From CBDCMJ01 sp965218875 (GTDB taxonomy: Bacteria; Chloroflexota; Dehalococcoidia; Lucifugimonadales; UBA3495), in NCBI GenBank assembly GCA_965218875.1, contig OZ244707.1, positions 62,001-126,000 on the forward strand: DNA of 64,000 nucleotides, given 5' to 3'. The notes below the pieces were generated by a model. That model did no database searches. It had not been told where the DNA came from and was given only the letters and a program-made list of their open reading frames with translations. The translations under genes were made by a program, and so were the position numbers. Of the stretch, positions 8,204 through 20,085 are shown piece after piece. Positions within the stretch are counted from its first letter, which is position 1, and the number at the start of each line of letters is the position of its first letter.

Positions 8204-9667
8204 TCAGGGCGGCGGATTGGTCTTGGCGGCCAGCCCCGGCGATGCCCGCCGGAGAGTTGCGGGGTCTGGGGGCAGCAACTCCGGGTAGACCTCCGGCTCT
8301 ATCCCCAGCATCGCCTCTCTGACCTCAGCCGCCACGAACAGCGAACCCACAGCCAGGACCAGGTCGTCATCCTCAGCGGCGTCAATGGCTGCGGTCAGGG
8401 CTTCCGCCGGAGTGGAGCACTCCCGCGCGGCCAGTCCCTCCGCGTGAAACAGGGCGGCAACGTCGCCGGGAGGCAGCGACCGGGGATGGCGGGAGGAGCA
8501 AGCGAACACCAACGGGTCTTCCCGGGCCAGGCGGCCGGCCATGCCCTCCACGCTCTTGTCCCGGGAAAAACCCGCCACCACCAGCAACCTCCGGAAGGGC
8601 AGGTACCGGCGCAGCGACGCCAGCAGCGTTTCCACCGAGTACGTGTTATGGGCGCCGTCGACCACCACTAGGGGAGCCTTGGAGAGCACCTCCAGGCGGC
8701 AAGGCCAGGACACCTGAGCAAAGCCTCGGGCCAGCGCGTCGTCGGATATAGCGTGGCCCCGCTCCCGCAGGACCTCAACGGCCCCCACCGCGGCCGCCGC
8801 GTTTTCCAGTTGATGGGCCCCCAGCAGGGGAAGGGTAAGCGGGTACTCGCCCAGCCTGCCCCGGACCAGCAAGTCTTGGCCGTCGGGACCCGCGTCTCCG
8901 GGTTCCCAGGTAACATCCCGGCCTACCAGCACGGGGACGGCCTCCGCCCGGCGGCAGGCCTTCTCTATGGCCTCCAGCGCCTCGGGCGGCTGCGGAGCGA
9001 CTACCACGGAGCAGCCGGGCTTGACTATGCCCGCCTTCTCCCGGGCAATCTCGGCCAACGTATCCCCCAGTATGGCGGTGTGGTCCAGGCTGATGGAAGT
9101 GATGATGCACAGGGCTCGGCCCAACACGTTGGTCGCGTCCAGGCGCCCTCCCAGCCCTACTTCCACGATCCGAAAGTCCGTCCGCGCGTCGGAGAAGCAC
9201 CGGAAGCCCATGGCGGTCATAAACTCGAAAAGAGTGACCGGCCCCAACCCCAAGCGGTCCGTCACGTGCTCCTGGTGAGGCCAGACCTCTTCCACCAGAG
9301 ACGCGAAATGTTCTTCGGTTATGGGGGAGGAATCCAGGCGGACCCTTTCCCGGAAGCTGTGGAGGTGAGGCGAGGAGTAGAAGCCGGTGTGAAATCCGGC
9401 GGCGCGCAGCACGGAATCGCAGAGGGCCGCGGTGCTGCCCTTTCCCTTGGTCCCCGCGACATGGACGGTCTCACCGTCATCTTGGGGGTTTCCCAGCCGC
9501 CCAAGGAGCGCTTCAACGCGCGCCAAGTCAAAGATTTGCTTCTGCCGGGGACTGGTCTGGCCGGCGGGGGCGGCAGTCCCTCGCTCGTGGTCGACCAGGG
9601 TAAGCAAGCGGTCAATAGACGCCCGATATTCCACCGGCAGCGGCTCCAGTGAGGCCGTTTCTCCCAA
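8204..9667 (-). CDS. folC: Bifunctional folylpolyglutamate/dihydrofolate synthase
   Basis: 487 aa. It adds glutamate to dihydropteroate and folates in the cytoplasm. The Mur-ligase-type ATP loop is GTKGKGST (about 72-79), followed by SSPHLHSFRERVR and the domain-interface motif VVDGAHN. The C-terminal Mur-ligase domain contains VVAGFSRDKSVEGM. The longest frame starts with TTG 9667; a GTG 33 bases inside is an alternative and neither has a strong ribosome site. It is the last gene of a minus-strand run of XdhC, MocA, SDR and FolC. Confidence 0.94.
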   Translation of the reverse strand: MGETASLEPLPVEYRASIDRLLTLVDHERGTAAPAGQTSPRQKQIFDLARVEALLGRLGNPQDDGETVHVAGTKGKGSTAALCDSVLRAAGFHTGFYSSPHLHSFRERVRLDSSPITEEHFASLVEEVWPHQEHVTDRLGLGPVTLFEFMTAMGFRCFSDARTDFRIVEVGLGGRLDATNVLGRALCIITSISLDHTAILGDTLAEIAREKAGIVKPGCSVVVAPQPPEALEAIEKACRRAEAVPVLVGRDVTWEPGDAGPDGQDLLVRGRLGEYPLTLPLLGAHQLENAAAAVGAVEVLRERGHAISDDALARGFAQVSWPCRLEVLSKAPLVVVDGAHNTYSVETLLASLRRYLPFRRLLVVAGFSRDKSVEGMAGRLAREDPLVFACSSRHPRSLPPGDVAALFHAEGLAARECSTPAEALTAAIDAAEDDDLVLAVGSLFVAAEVREAMLGIEPEVYPELLPPDPATLRRASPGLAAKTNPPP

Positions 9668-9798
9668 GGCCGGCCCGCAGGCTTAGGTCACCCGGGAGCG
9701 GACGTCCCAGCCCGCCGAGGGGTTTTCTCGAGATCGTCGGGCGCTGGGACGGCGGGCCTCACCCCAGGTGGCCCGGCGGCGGAGTCCGGGGACTGGAT

Positions 9799-10746
9799 TT
9801 AATGGTCCCGGATGTGGGTGGGCATACTTCCGGTCAGGATGTTGATTGCGTCCAGGGTGGTCACCGACCTGACGTAGTCAATGTTACCCTCCAGCGGACG
9901 CGGAGTAAAGCCGAAGGACTTCTCCACCGCGTCCGGCTCGGCCACGTTGCGGACGGGCAGCAGCCGGAGTTGGTCCGTGGTCACCGGCGGGCGAGGCATT
10001 AGCTGCATGCCCTTGGCCGCCATGTACAGTAGCCAGACCGGCAGGTGGAGCCGCAGGACCCGCCTTCCCATCGTGCGGGCCACCGCGCCCACCGCCTCGT
10101 TGTAGGTGAGTTGTTGGGGGCCGCCCACCTCCACGGTGCGCCCCTTCAGGTCCGAACGGTCCACTGCCAGCGCCACGCAGTGGGCCATGTCCTCCGCCGC
10201 TACGGGTTGAAGACGGTTTCTGCCGGACCCCACCACCGGCACCAGGGGCGAGACCCTTATCATGGCGGCGATGACGTTTAGGAACTCGTCTCCCTCTCCG
10301 AACATGACCGAAGACTGTAGAATCGTGTAGGACAACCCGCTGTGGACTACCTCTTGCTCGCCTTGCCATTTACTGTGGAGATACGGGTACTTGGTGTTGT
10401 TGGAGGCGCCGATGGCGCTGACTTGAACGAAGTGATTGACCCGGGCTTGCTTAGCCGCGGCAACCACGTTGGCCACGCCCTGCCGGTTGATTTGGTCGTA
10501 AGTTGTCCCCCTCTGCCGGCGAAACATGGCCGCCAGGTGGACCACGGCGTCCACGCCCTCAAGAGCGGTGGTTACCGCCTGAGGGTCGGTGACGCTCCCG
10601 TAACGGACGTCCACCGACCGGGGCGAGAACACCCGCTCTCGACCGGGGGCATGCACCAGGCAGCGGACTTCGTGTTGACGCCGCTGCAGTTCCGGCACCA
10701 CCCGACGTCCCAGAAACCCCGTGGCCCCAGTGACCAACACCAGCAA
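9799..10746 (-). CDS. NAD(P)-binding atypical SDR (NDUFA9-like epimerase/dehydratase)
   Basis: 315 aa. A Rossmann fold opens with VLVTGATGFLG (residues 3-13), then DAVVHLAA, VSAIGASN and YLHSKWQGE (the Tyr/Lys pair replaced by the Y-x-x-SK arrangement of atypical SDRs). This resembles the NDUFA9/SDR_a5 group, whose bacterial members act as quinone or nucleoside-sugar-like reductases of unknown substrate. It lies between folC and MocA on the same strand with gaps of 131 and 70 bp. Substrate cannot be called. Confidence 0.85.
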   Translation of the reverse strand: MLVLVTGATGFLGRRVVPELQRRQHEVRCLVHAPGRERVFSPRSVDVRYGSVTDPQAVTTALEGVDAVVHLAAMFRRQRGTTYDQINRQGVANVVAAAKQARVNHFVQVSAIGASNNTKYPYLHSKWQGEQEVVHSGLSYTILQSSVMFGEGDEFLNVIAAMIRVSPLVPVVGSGRNRLQPVAAEDMAHCVALAVDRSDLKGRTVEVGGPQQLTYNEAVGAVARTMGRRVLRLHLPVWLLYMAAKGMQLMPRPPVTTDQLRLLPVRNVAEPDAVEKSFGFTPRPLEGNIDYVRSVTTLDAINILTGSMPTHIRDH

Positions 10747-10816
10747 ACCGCGGCCTCCCGTGGGCGACGACGCGCCCGGGTCACACTTTTTACTTTTTCC
10801 TGACTCTTGCCCGGGA

Positions 10817-11416
10817 TCAGCCCGCCCAGGTCAGGGCCTCGTTGTACTCCTCGGGTGTGTTGAGGTCCCACAGCACCTCCGGGGTGGCCATCTCCGTGCG
10901 AAAGGTGGCGTCTTGATGGGCCCGCACCACGGACTTTACCCCCATTGCTTCCTCGGTGATGCCGCGCAACTCCGGCAGGAGGGACGGGTCGAGCGCGATG
11001 GGGTGGCCGCCCTTTCCACCGTAGGTGGGTATGGTTATCAATCCCTGGGACTCGGCATGGCGCCGCAGGACCTGGCGGATGGTTTCCGGGCTTCGGGGCT
11101 GGTCGACGTGGAGGAGAAGGATGACTGCCGGCCGGTCCGGACCCAGGGCGGCCAGTCCGGCCTTGATCGAGGTGGTCTTGCCCTGGGCGTAGTCCGGGTT
11201 GATTGCCCCGGTGACACCGTTCCGGCCCTGGAGTATGGGTTGCAGGTCCTCGGGGCGGTGCCCCAACACCACCACCGTCCGATCGACGCCTGCGGCCGAG
11301 AGGGCATCCAACTGGTGGGAGAGAAGGGTCTCGCCGCGCCAGGGCAACAGGGCTTTGGGGCGTCCCATGCGGAGGGACTCTCCCGCCGCCAGGAGAATCG
11401 CAACGGTGTCCGCCAT
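10817..11416 (-). CDS. MocA-like molybdenum cofactor nucleotidyltransferase
   Basis: 199 aa. The N-terminal NTP-transferase signature is LLAAGESLRMGRPKALLPW, and LLLHVDQPR is the metal-binding strand (usually DQP/DMP). MocA transfers CMP to molybdopterin for xanthine-oxidase-type molybdoenzymes. The XdhC gene lies 30 bp upstream on the same strand, which strongly supports this role over a generic nucleotidyltransferase. The molybdoenzyme itself is not in the window. Confidence 0.88.
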   Translation of the reverse strand: MADTVAILLAAGESLRMGRPKALLPWRGETLLSHQLDALSAAGVDRTVVVLGHRPEDLQPILQGRNGVTGAINPDYAQGKTTSIKAGLAALGPDRPAVILLLHVDQPRSPETIRQVLRRHAESQGLITIPTYGGKGGHPIALDPSLLPELRGITEEAMGVKSVVRAHQDATFRTEMATPEVLWDLNTPEEYNEALTWAG

Positions 11417-11446
11417 GGCTACTCAGCCAACGGGGCCGGGGCCGGG

Positions 11447-12574
11447 TTAGACGTTGACCGTGCGCTGGGATATGTCGGCGGCCCGGTCCACGTACCAGTC
11501 GCTCATCTGCATAGGGCTGCCCGACCCGCCGCGCCGGGCCATTATGACCTCTGCCATGATGCTGACCGCAAGCTCCTCGGGCGTAATGGCGGCTATGTCC
11601 AGGCCTATGGGCGAGTGCACCTGCTTCAGCCGCTCCGTAGAGATGCCCTGGCGCGCCAGGCGCTGGTAAATCATCAGGGTCTTGCGGCGGCTGCCCAGCA
11701 ACCCGATGTAGCAGGAAGGGGCGTCTAAGGCCGACTCCAACGCCATGTCGTCAAAGCGGTGTCCCCTGGTAGCCACCACCACGTAGCTGTTGACGTTGAC
11801 GGACACCTGGCCGGCCCACCCGTCGTATGGGGTCACGACGACCTGCTCGGCATAGGGAAACCGCTGAGCGTTGGCGAACTCGGCGCGGTCGTCCACCACG
11901 ATCACCCGATACCCAAGGGTGTGGGCCAGGTCTGCCGTAGCCTTGCCCACGTGACCGCCTCCCACCATCACCAGGGTCGGCGGGGTGGTGAAGCCTTCCA
12001 CGAACAATTCCACGCCTTCGCCGGTGATGTGGGAGTCGGAACCGCCCAGGTCGGCCACCCGCCGCCCAATCTCAACGGCCGTGGCGTCCAGTTGCGGGTC
12101 GCCCAGGGAGCCGCTGACTGTGCCGTTGGAGCGCAGCAGCAACTTGGCCCCCAGGTTGGGGGCACCCGGAGGCACGTTGACCACCGTGGCGAGGCTCACG
12201 GGGTCGCCCCCCTCGTAGGCCCCTGCTATCTCCGAGACCAGCGGCAAGAAGTCGGCGGCGTCCCGCACCGGGTCCAGGTAGAAGTACATGGTCCCGCCGC
12301 AGACCAGGCCGTCCCGGGCAGCCACGTCCTCGTTGAGGTAGTAGTCCCGGAACTCAGGGCCTCCGCCGCGTCGCAGAATCTCCTTGGCGGCGAACCAGAT
12401 GTCCCCTTCCACGCAACCGCCGCCCAGGGTGCCCATGCCGCTGCCGTCGTCACGGACCAGCAGCATGGCGCCCGCCTTCTGCGGAGTAGACCCCTTGGTG
12501 CGCACCACGGTGGCCAGAACGCAGGGCTTGCCCTCCTTGAGGAGGTCCATGGTCCCTTGTATAACTTCCTTCAT
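11447..12574 (-). CDS. XdhC/CoxI-family molybdenum enzyme maturation factor
   Basis: About 375 aa from ATG 12574 (MKEVIQGTMDLL), which matches the family start; the frame is open further upstream but that part has no family features. The N-terminal XdhC_CoxI domain shows GSTPQKAGAMLLV and GTLGGGCVEGDI. The C-terminal Rossmann domain has VMVGGGHVGKATADLA and IGLLGSRRK. XdhC binds the sulfurated cofactor and hands it to xanthine dehydrogenase or CO dehydrogenase-like enzymes. It forms an operon with the downstream MocA gene. Confidence 0.92.
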   Translation of the reverse strand: MKEVIQGTMDLLKEGKPCVLATVVRTKGSTPQKAGAMLLVRDDGSGMGTLGGGCVEGDIWFAAKEILRRGGGPEFRDYYLNEDVAARDGLVCGGTMYFYLDPVRDAADFLPLVSEIAGAYEGGDPVSLATVVNVPPGAPNLGAKLLLRSNGTVSGSLGDPQLDATAVEIGRRVADLGGSDSHITGEGVELFVEGFTTPPTLVMVGGGHVGKATADLAHTLGYRVIVVDDRAEFANAQRFPYAEQVVVTPYDGWAGQVSVNVNSYVVVATRGHRFDDMALESALDAPSCYIGLLGSRRKTLMIYQRLARQGISTERLKQVHSPIGLDIAAITPEELAVSIMAEVIMARRGGSGSPMQMSDWYVDRAADISQRTVNV

Positions 12575-12782
12575 CGCGCCATTCCCAGTGATGATTATTC
12601 GGCCGGAGGATCCGCGTGGGTCGAGTACGAACCGTTGGGCGGCGGCCCGCCGAAGGACCCGGTGAGGCCAAGTCCAGATTATCAAAATTTGATGCCGTAG
12701 GCAAACACCGCAAAGCCCTGTCCGGCTCCGTTTTGGCCCTCCGTCGCAAGTCTCCGCGCTGTAATTGTCGGGCTGGATAAAG

Positions 12783-12788
12783 TATAAT
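12783..12788 (+). promoter_or_regulatory. -10 hexamer TATAAT before the glutamine amidotransferase
   Basis: Perfect TATAAT 10 bases before ATG 12798. No convincing -35 is seen at 17 bp. Transcription would start only a few bases before the start codon, so the mRNA may be almost leaderless. Confidence 0.4.
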
Positions 12789-12797
12789 ACAGGTGGT

Positions 12798-13523
12798 ATG
12801 ACCACCGTGGCCGTCACCTCGGTTGACCAACGCAACGCCCGCCGCTATCTGGACATCATCGAGGGTTTGGGGGTGGAGGCCCGTGTCTTGGTCCCGCAGC
12901 AAGCCGAGGCCGACAGCACCCGGGAGTTGGTGGAGGGAGTGAGCGGGTTGCTATTGACCGGCGGGCCTGACGTCGATCCCGCCCTTTACGGAGCTTTACC
13001 AGACCCCTCCGCCAGCCTAGAGCTATGCCGCCCTCTGGACGATCTGGAGCTCCGCCTTCTGGACCACGCCCTGAATCGGGACATGCCGGTGCTGGCCATC
13101 TGCCGGGGAATGCAGGTGCTGAACGTGGCCATGGGCGGTCAGCTCATCCAGGACCTGCCCGGCCACCGCACCGAGCTGGTAGACGGACGCTGGGTCTCGA
13201 AGACGCACCAGGTATATCTTGCCCCCGGGTCCAAGACGGCGGCCATCGTTGGAACGGCGGGCTTTTTCCGGGTCAACAGCAGACACCATCAGGGCCTGCG
13301 CGAGGCGCAGCGGTCACCCAAGTTGCTGCCTTCGGCCTACGGGGTGGAGGATGGGATCATTGAGGGTTTGGAAAGCATGGAGCATAGCTGGACCATCGGC
13401 GTCCAGTGTCACCCCGAGCGGCAGGACGAGGTGCCCAGGACCTTCGCCAATCTGTTCGCCGCCTTCGGAGAGCGCGCCGCGAGGTACGCCGAGGCCAAAG
13501 GCATCCCGTCGGGCAGGGCCTGA
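12798..13523 (+). CDS. Class-I glutamine amidotransferase, gamma-glutamyl-GABA hydrolase-like (peptidase C26)
   Basis: 241 aa from ATG 12798, chosen over an in-frame ATG 33 bases upstream because AGGTGG precedes it. The nucleophile elbow is AICRGMQVLNVAMGG (Cys) and the catalytic His/Glu lie in QCHPERQDE. LLTGGPDVDPALYG is the oxyanion strand. Members hydrolyse gamma-glutamyl amides such as gamma-glutamyl-GABA in polyamine catabolism (PuuD), although many homologues have unknown substrates. It is divergent from the XdhC gene. Confidence 0.9.
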   Translation: MTTVAVTSVDQRNARRYLDIIEGLGVEARVLVPQQAEADSTRELVEGVSGLLLTGGPDVDPALYGALPDPSASLELCRPLDDLELRLLDHALNRDMPVLAICRGMQVLNVAMGGQLIQDLPGHRTELVDGRWVSKTHQVYLAPGSKTAAIVGTAGFFRVNSRHHQGLREAQRSPKLLPSAYGVEDGIIEGLESMEHSWTIGVQCHPERQDEVPRTFANLFAAFGERAARYAEAKGIPSGRA

Positions 13524-13770
13524 GCCGCCAACGCTCGCGTCCTCGTCCGTAAAGGCGCCTCTCCCGCGCCGCGCCCACGCCCTGGGCTGCCGCCCGGTTG
13601 GGGACGGCCCGGCAGCACTCCAACAAGGGCATCCCGTCCGGGGACCCCGGTCCGACCCTCATGGGCGCCCCAGCCCGACACCCCCGCTTGAGCCTTCCCG
13701 CCGGGAGCGTGGCGGCTTAGGTCGCAGCCTCAAGCCAATGCAACCGATAACAACTTAGGAGCAGCTAGCG

Positions 13771-16329
<2,559 letters not shown>

Positions 16330-16412
16330 GCCGGGGAAGCGGTCTGGCCTCACCGCCGGGCGTGGCGGAGACGGGGCGCCGGCCTCCAGACGGTCGACCG
16401 GCCGGCCGTGGC

Positions 16413-16895
16413 CTACTGGCTGGGATCGTACCAGCGGCTGCGGAAGAACATCAGGGGCGGGCCCGACTCGTTGCGCTGTACCTCCTCCACCTCTCCCAGG
16501 TATATGGTGTGGTCCCCATACACATGGGAACCTATCACCTTGCACCTAAGAAACACCAGCGCGTCGTCGAGAATAGGCACACCGTCCCCGGTCATCGAGT
16601 AGCTGTACTTCACCCCGGCGGGGCGGTCTTCAGGCCGCTTGGCGAAGTGGGCCCCAAGCTCCAACTGGTCCTGCCTCAGGATGTTGACCCCGTAGCGCCC
16701 CGTTCGCTCGATGTAACCGTAGGTATGGGTCTGGTGGGCGACGCAAACCAGGACCAGGGGTGGCTCGAGACAGACCGAGGTGAATGAGTTGGCCGTCATG
16801 TAGTGGGGATGATCATTGTCGTCAGCGGTCGTTACCACCGTCACGCCGGTGGCGAATTCACCCATGGCCGATCGGAACTCATCTTTACTGACCAA
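16413..16895 (-). CDS. Flavin reductase-like (FMN-binding) protein
   Basis: 160 aa from TTG 16895. It has the flavin reductase domain: FATGVTVVTT at the N-terminus, MTANSFTSVCLEPPLVLVCV for FMN binding, and GVNIL. These proteins supply reduced FMN to two-component monooxygenases or act as small flavin oxidoreductases. No partner oxygenase is next to it. It is convergent with gyrA, 84 bp apart. Confidence 0.9.
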   Translation of the reverse strand: MVSKDEFRSAMGEFATGVTVVTTADDNDHPHYMTANSFTSVCLEPPLVLVCVAHQTHTYGYIERTGRYGVNILRQDQLELGAHFAKRPEDRPAGVKYSYSMTGDGVPILDDALVFLRCKVIGSHVYGDHTIYLGEVEEVQRNESGPPLMFFRSRWYDPSQ

Positions 16896-16959
16896 GTTGC
16901 GACCTGTCCTTCCAAGTTTTCCCCATTATACATCATGGTTCCAAGGCCGATACCGTTGC

Positions 16960-17440
16960 CATAGGGTCTTCGGGTGTTCTCATCGCCATCCTGACGGGTC
17001 AAGGCATTGCCGTTGCGAGCAAGTCCCTCCCGTCATTCCCGCAGCGCCCGCCCCTGTCATTATTATGAAAATAGACGGGCGAGGGCACCCGGGCATGACA
17101 GGCAGCAGCAGGAGCCAGCGGACGGGTGGGGGTCGCCCTACGCCCCACCCTGTCATTCCCACGGAGCTCACCAACCTGCCGTTCCGCCGGAGCGCAGCGA
17201 CGAGGAATCTCAAGCGGTTATCGCCAGCCGTCCTGTGATCGAGTAACCGCCCTAATGGCCAGGGCCTTGGATTCTTCGGCAGGCTCAGAATGACCCAACA
17301 CACCCCGCCTCAGTCGTGGCGCCCCCGGCCCGGGGGCGGCGTCATTCCCACCGAGCGCCCCAACCTGTCATTCCGTGGGAGCGCAGCGCCCGCCCCTGTC
17401 ATTCCGAGCTCAGCCGAGGAATCTACACCCCTTGCCCCCA
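16960..17440. repeat. Cluster of dispersed GTCATTCC / GAGGAATCT repeat fragments
   Basis: The 627-bp gap between the flavin reductase and the BtuF-like gene contains no supported gene. It is filled with copies of a short dispersed motif in both orientations: CTGTCATTCC followed by GGAGCGCAGCGACGAGGAAT (for example around 17153-17215, 17340-17415) and GGCAGGCTCAGAATGAC (17279-17295). The same motifs recur at 48.5-52.0 kb and 54.2 kb. Confidence 0.75.
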
Positions 17441-17522
17441 CGGCGGTCCGTGAGAACCGGCCCTGCCGCGTGGCGGACTTGACGCTCCCGGGAGACAGCA
17501 ACATCGACCTGCTTTGTTTCCC

Positions 17523-18506
17523 TCAAGCCTCCGGGGCAGGGTAAGGCCGGAAGCAGTCGCCTATTTGGCCCGGCGGGCAGCCGGCAGCCAGTTCCGGGTC
17601 GAGCTTGGCCGCGGCGCCGGGCGGAACCAGGCCGGAAAAGGACTCGGGATGGGTCACTTGGGCCAGGATTTCCAACCCCTGGACTATGCGGGGCCCGGGC
17701 CTGCTGAAATATACGTGGTCCAGCAAGTAAACCTCGCCGCGCCGCACCGCGGGAAGGGCCGCCCACCCCGGTTGGTCCGCCAGCCACGGCGCCTCGCGCC
17801 GGCTGCGGGCCAAGTCGGAGGAGCAAAGGTCCAGAAACAACTTCTCCGGCGCCCAAGCGCATATGTCTTGCCATGCGGGACGGGCGGCCGAGTCGCCGGG
17901 CGCGGCCATCTCCTGGCGTCCGCCGGCCAACCGGAGAAGGTCCGGAATCCAGTGGCCCCCGGTCACAATGGGATTGACGCCCTCCAGCGAGAAAACCCTG
18001 GGCCGCCCATCCGCCACCGGCAAAGCCCCAGCAACGGCTGCCACCCGGCCCCGCAACCCGGCGGCCAGCGCCGCCGCCGCGTCCGGCGTCCCGCAGGCGT
18101 CGCCCACCTGGAGCACACTCTCGAAAATGTCTTCGAGGGTCCGGGGACGCAGGACTATGACCCGGGGCGGGGCCGTTACGCCCCCGATGGCTTGGTGCAC
18201 GTGGCCGGCGTCGATTTCGCATATGGGGCAAAGGTCTTGGGTCAACACCAAGTCCGGCGGTTCCCTTAACAGCCAGTCCCGGTCCAGCTCGTAGGGGTCC
18301 TCTCCACCCGCCAACATGCGCTGCATCAGCGCTTCCACCTGGTCGCTGGAAAGGACCGACGGGTCCAGCTTGCTCCGGGACACCACGCGCTTGTCCCGGG
18401 CTTCCGGCGGATAATCGCAGAGATCGGACACTCCCACGACCTGCTCTCCCAGTCCCAAGGCGTACAATATCTCCGTGCCGCTGGGCAGAAGAGAGCAGAT
18501 TCTCAT
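17523..18506 (-). CDS. BtuF-like cobalamin/metal-chelate binding protein without signal peptide
   Basis: 327 aa. The fold is the periplasmic-binding class III of BtuF/FepB: RICSLLPSGTEILYALGLG at the N-terminus, VVGVSDLCDYPPEA, and PDLVLTQDLCPICEID. It begins directly with the mature domain; no signal peptide or lipobox precedes it. No BtuCD-type permease or ATPase is nearby. Family members of this stand-alone, apparently cytoplasmic type are usually annotated cobalamin-binding. No cobalamin riboswitch was recognised in the 270-bp upstream gap. Confidence 0.85.
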   Translation of the reverse strand: MRICSLLPSGTEILYALGLGEQVVGVSDLCDYPPEARDKRVVSRSKLDPSVLSSDQVEALMQRMLAGGEDPYELDRDWLLREPPDLVLTQDLCPICEIDAGHVHQAIGGVTAPPRVIVLRPRTLEDIFESVLQVGDACGTPDAAAALAAGLRGRVAAVAGALPVADGRPRVFSLEGVNPIVTGGHWIPDLLRLAGGRQEMAAPGDSAARPAWQDICAWAPEKLFLDLCSSDLARSRREAPWLADQPGWAALPAVRRGEVYLLDHVYFSRPGPRIVQGLEILAQVTHPESFSGLVPPGAAAKLDPELAAGCPPGQIGDCFRPYPAPEA

Positions 18507-18777
18507 GAGGCGTCCGGGTTAGACAAGGGCAGGGTCATGGGCCGCCGACGGTTCAAGGTCCTGGCTGCTCCTAAACCGGCTCTAATTGGGGGCTGGAACG
18601 GTCCAGCGCGACGGTTGCCAGTATATTATAGACCACCCTTGGGACTCGGTTAAGGCGGAGTTGGTTTAACCCTCGCCCCCGGACCGCCAAGCGGGGCAAG
18701 CGAGTAAAGGCATCGGACGTTCCGCGTCCCATGCTCCGGGCGAATCTCCCTCTGGACTGACGATCGGCCAGCTTTTC

Positions 18778-20064
18778 GTGACCTCACCCAGCGACGAACA
18801 AAAATGGGGCAACTTCGCCCTGTTCCGAATGAGCAGCTACGGCTTTGGGATGATCGGGTTCCTCCTGGCTATGGACACCGTCATCCTGCCGGTGCTGGTC
18901 AAGGGATTGGCCCCGGGGGAGTGGAAGAACACCTATCTGGCGGCCCTGGGATTCAGCGGCCTGCTCATCGCGGGACTCATCCAGCCGCTGGTGGGGCGGA
19001 CTAGCGACCAGACCCGCTCGCCCTTGGGCCGCCGCATCCCCTACATGCTCTGGGGCGGCGCCTTCGTCTGCATAGCCATGCCGGGGCTTGGCTTCGCCCC
19101 CAGCTACTGGGTGCTGCTGGCCGTTTGGCTGTTCATGCAAGCCAACTTCAACATCGGCTACGGGCCTTACCAGGCGCTGATCCGGGACCTGGTGCCCATG
19201 AGCCGGGTCGGGGCCGCCTCAGCCATAAAGATCCTGTCCGACGCCGTTGGGGCATTGGCCCTCATAGCCATTTGCAGCACCCTGATAGGCCGCGCAACCG
19301 CCGGAACGGAAGGACAATGGGTATGGGCCAGTCTGGGAGTTATCGCCGCCACGGTGACGGCGGCCACGCTGCTCTCCTCGACTACCGTCCGGGCCAGGGA
19401 GATCGCGGCCGGAGCAAGCGGAGTCGAACCGGCGCCGGTCGAGGCGCAGAGACAACCCTTTCACCCTCAGCTGGGCCGGTTCGTGGCGTCTCGCCTGTTG
19501 ATAATGACCGCGGTCACCGCGTTTCCCACCTTTGGCCTCTACTTTCTGGAGGAATCGGTGGGCCTCAGCAATCCCACCCAGGCCCTGGGCAGAATGATTC
19601 TGGTGGTGGGGGGGGCCTTGGCGCTGAGCATATATCCTTCCGGGTGGATATCCGACCGAATAGGGCGAAAGCCGGTGGTGGTGTTCGGGGCCGCCGCGGC
19701 CGCGCTGAGCAGCATCTGGCTCATATGGGCCAACGACGTGGCGGGCGTACTGATTACCGCCAGTTGCCTGGGCGCCGCCATCGGGACGCTGCTCACTTCC
19801 AACTGGGCCATGGCCAACGAGCTCGGCGTCAAGGGGCGCGAGGCGCTGCACATGAGCATCATCAACCTAGCCACCACCGCGGGCTCGGCGGCATCCAAGC
19901 TGATGGGGCCGGGGATAGACTGGCTCAACGGGCGGTCGGACGGCGCCGGTTACGAGGCGCTTCTGATCACCAACGCCTTGTTTTTCTTCCTGGGCGCCCT
20001 CTTGCTGCTGCCGCTGAAAACAGAGCACGCGGGGAGCCTGTCACCGGCGGGGTCCCCAGACTAA
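18778..20064 (+). CDS. Major facilitator superfamily transporter
   Basis: 428 aa from GTG 18778, with about 12 hydrophobic segments. The loop 2-3 motif reads GRTSDQTRSPLGRRIPYM, a variant of the MFS motif A most like the GPH/SLC45 sugar-cation symporter branch, and the mirror motif in the second half is GWISDRIGRKPVVVFG. Cytoplasmic-membrane carrier; substrate unknown. It stands alone between the divergent BtuF-like gene and the convergent HpaI aldolase. Confidence 0.88.
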   Translation: MTSPSDEQKWGNFALFRMSSYGFGMIGFLLAMDTVILPVLVKGLAPGEWKNTYLAALGFSGLLIAGLIQPLVGRTSDQTRSPLGRRIPYMLWGGAFVCIAMPGLGFAPSYWVLLAVWLFMQANFNIGYGPYQALIRDLVPMSRVGAASAIKILSDAVGALALIAICSTLIGRATAGTEGQWVWASLGVIAATVTAATLLSSTTVRAREIAAGASGVEPAPVEAQRQPFHPQLGRFVASRLLIMTAVTAFPTFGLYFLEESVGLSNPTQALGRMILVVGGALALSIYPSGWISDRIGRKPVVVFGAAAAALSSIWLIWANDVAGVLITASCLGAAIGTLLTSNWAMANELGVKGREALHMSIINLATTAGSAASKLMGPGIDWLNGRSDGAGYEALLITNALFFFLGALLLLPLKTEHAGSLSPAGSPD

Positions 20065-20085
20065 GCGCCCCGTCGACCGCGGCGG

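Noticed and set aside
13524..13770. Possible small structured RNA (SRP-like) before gyrA
   Set aside because: Several GC-rich stems can be drawn, but the conserved SRP apical loop sequence is absent and no other RNA family was recognised.
18507..18777. Cobalamin riboswitch upstream of the BtuF-like gene
   Set aside because: No B12-box-like consensus or matching stem could be found in the gap on either strand.
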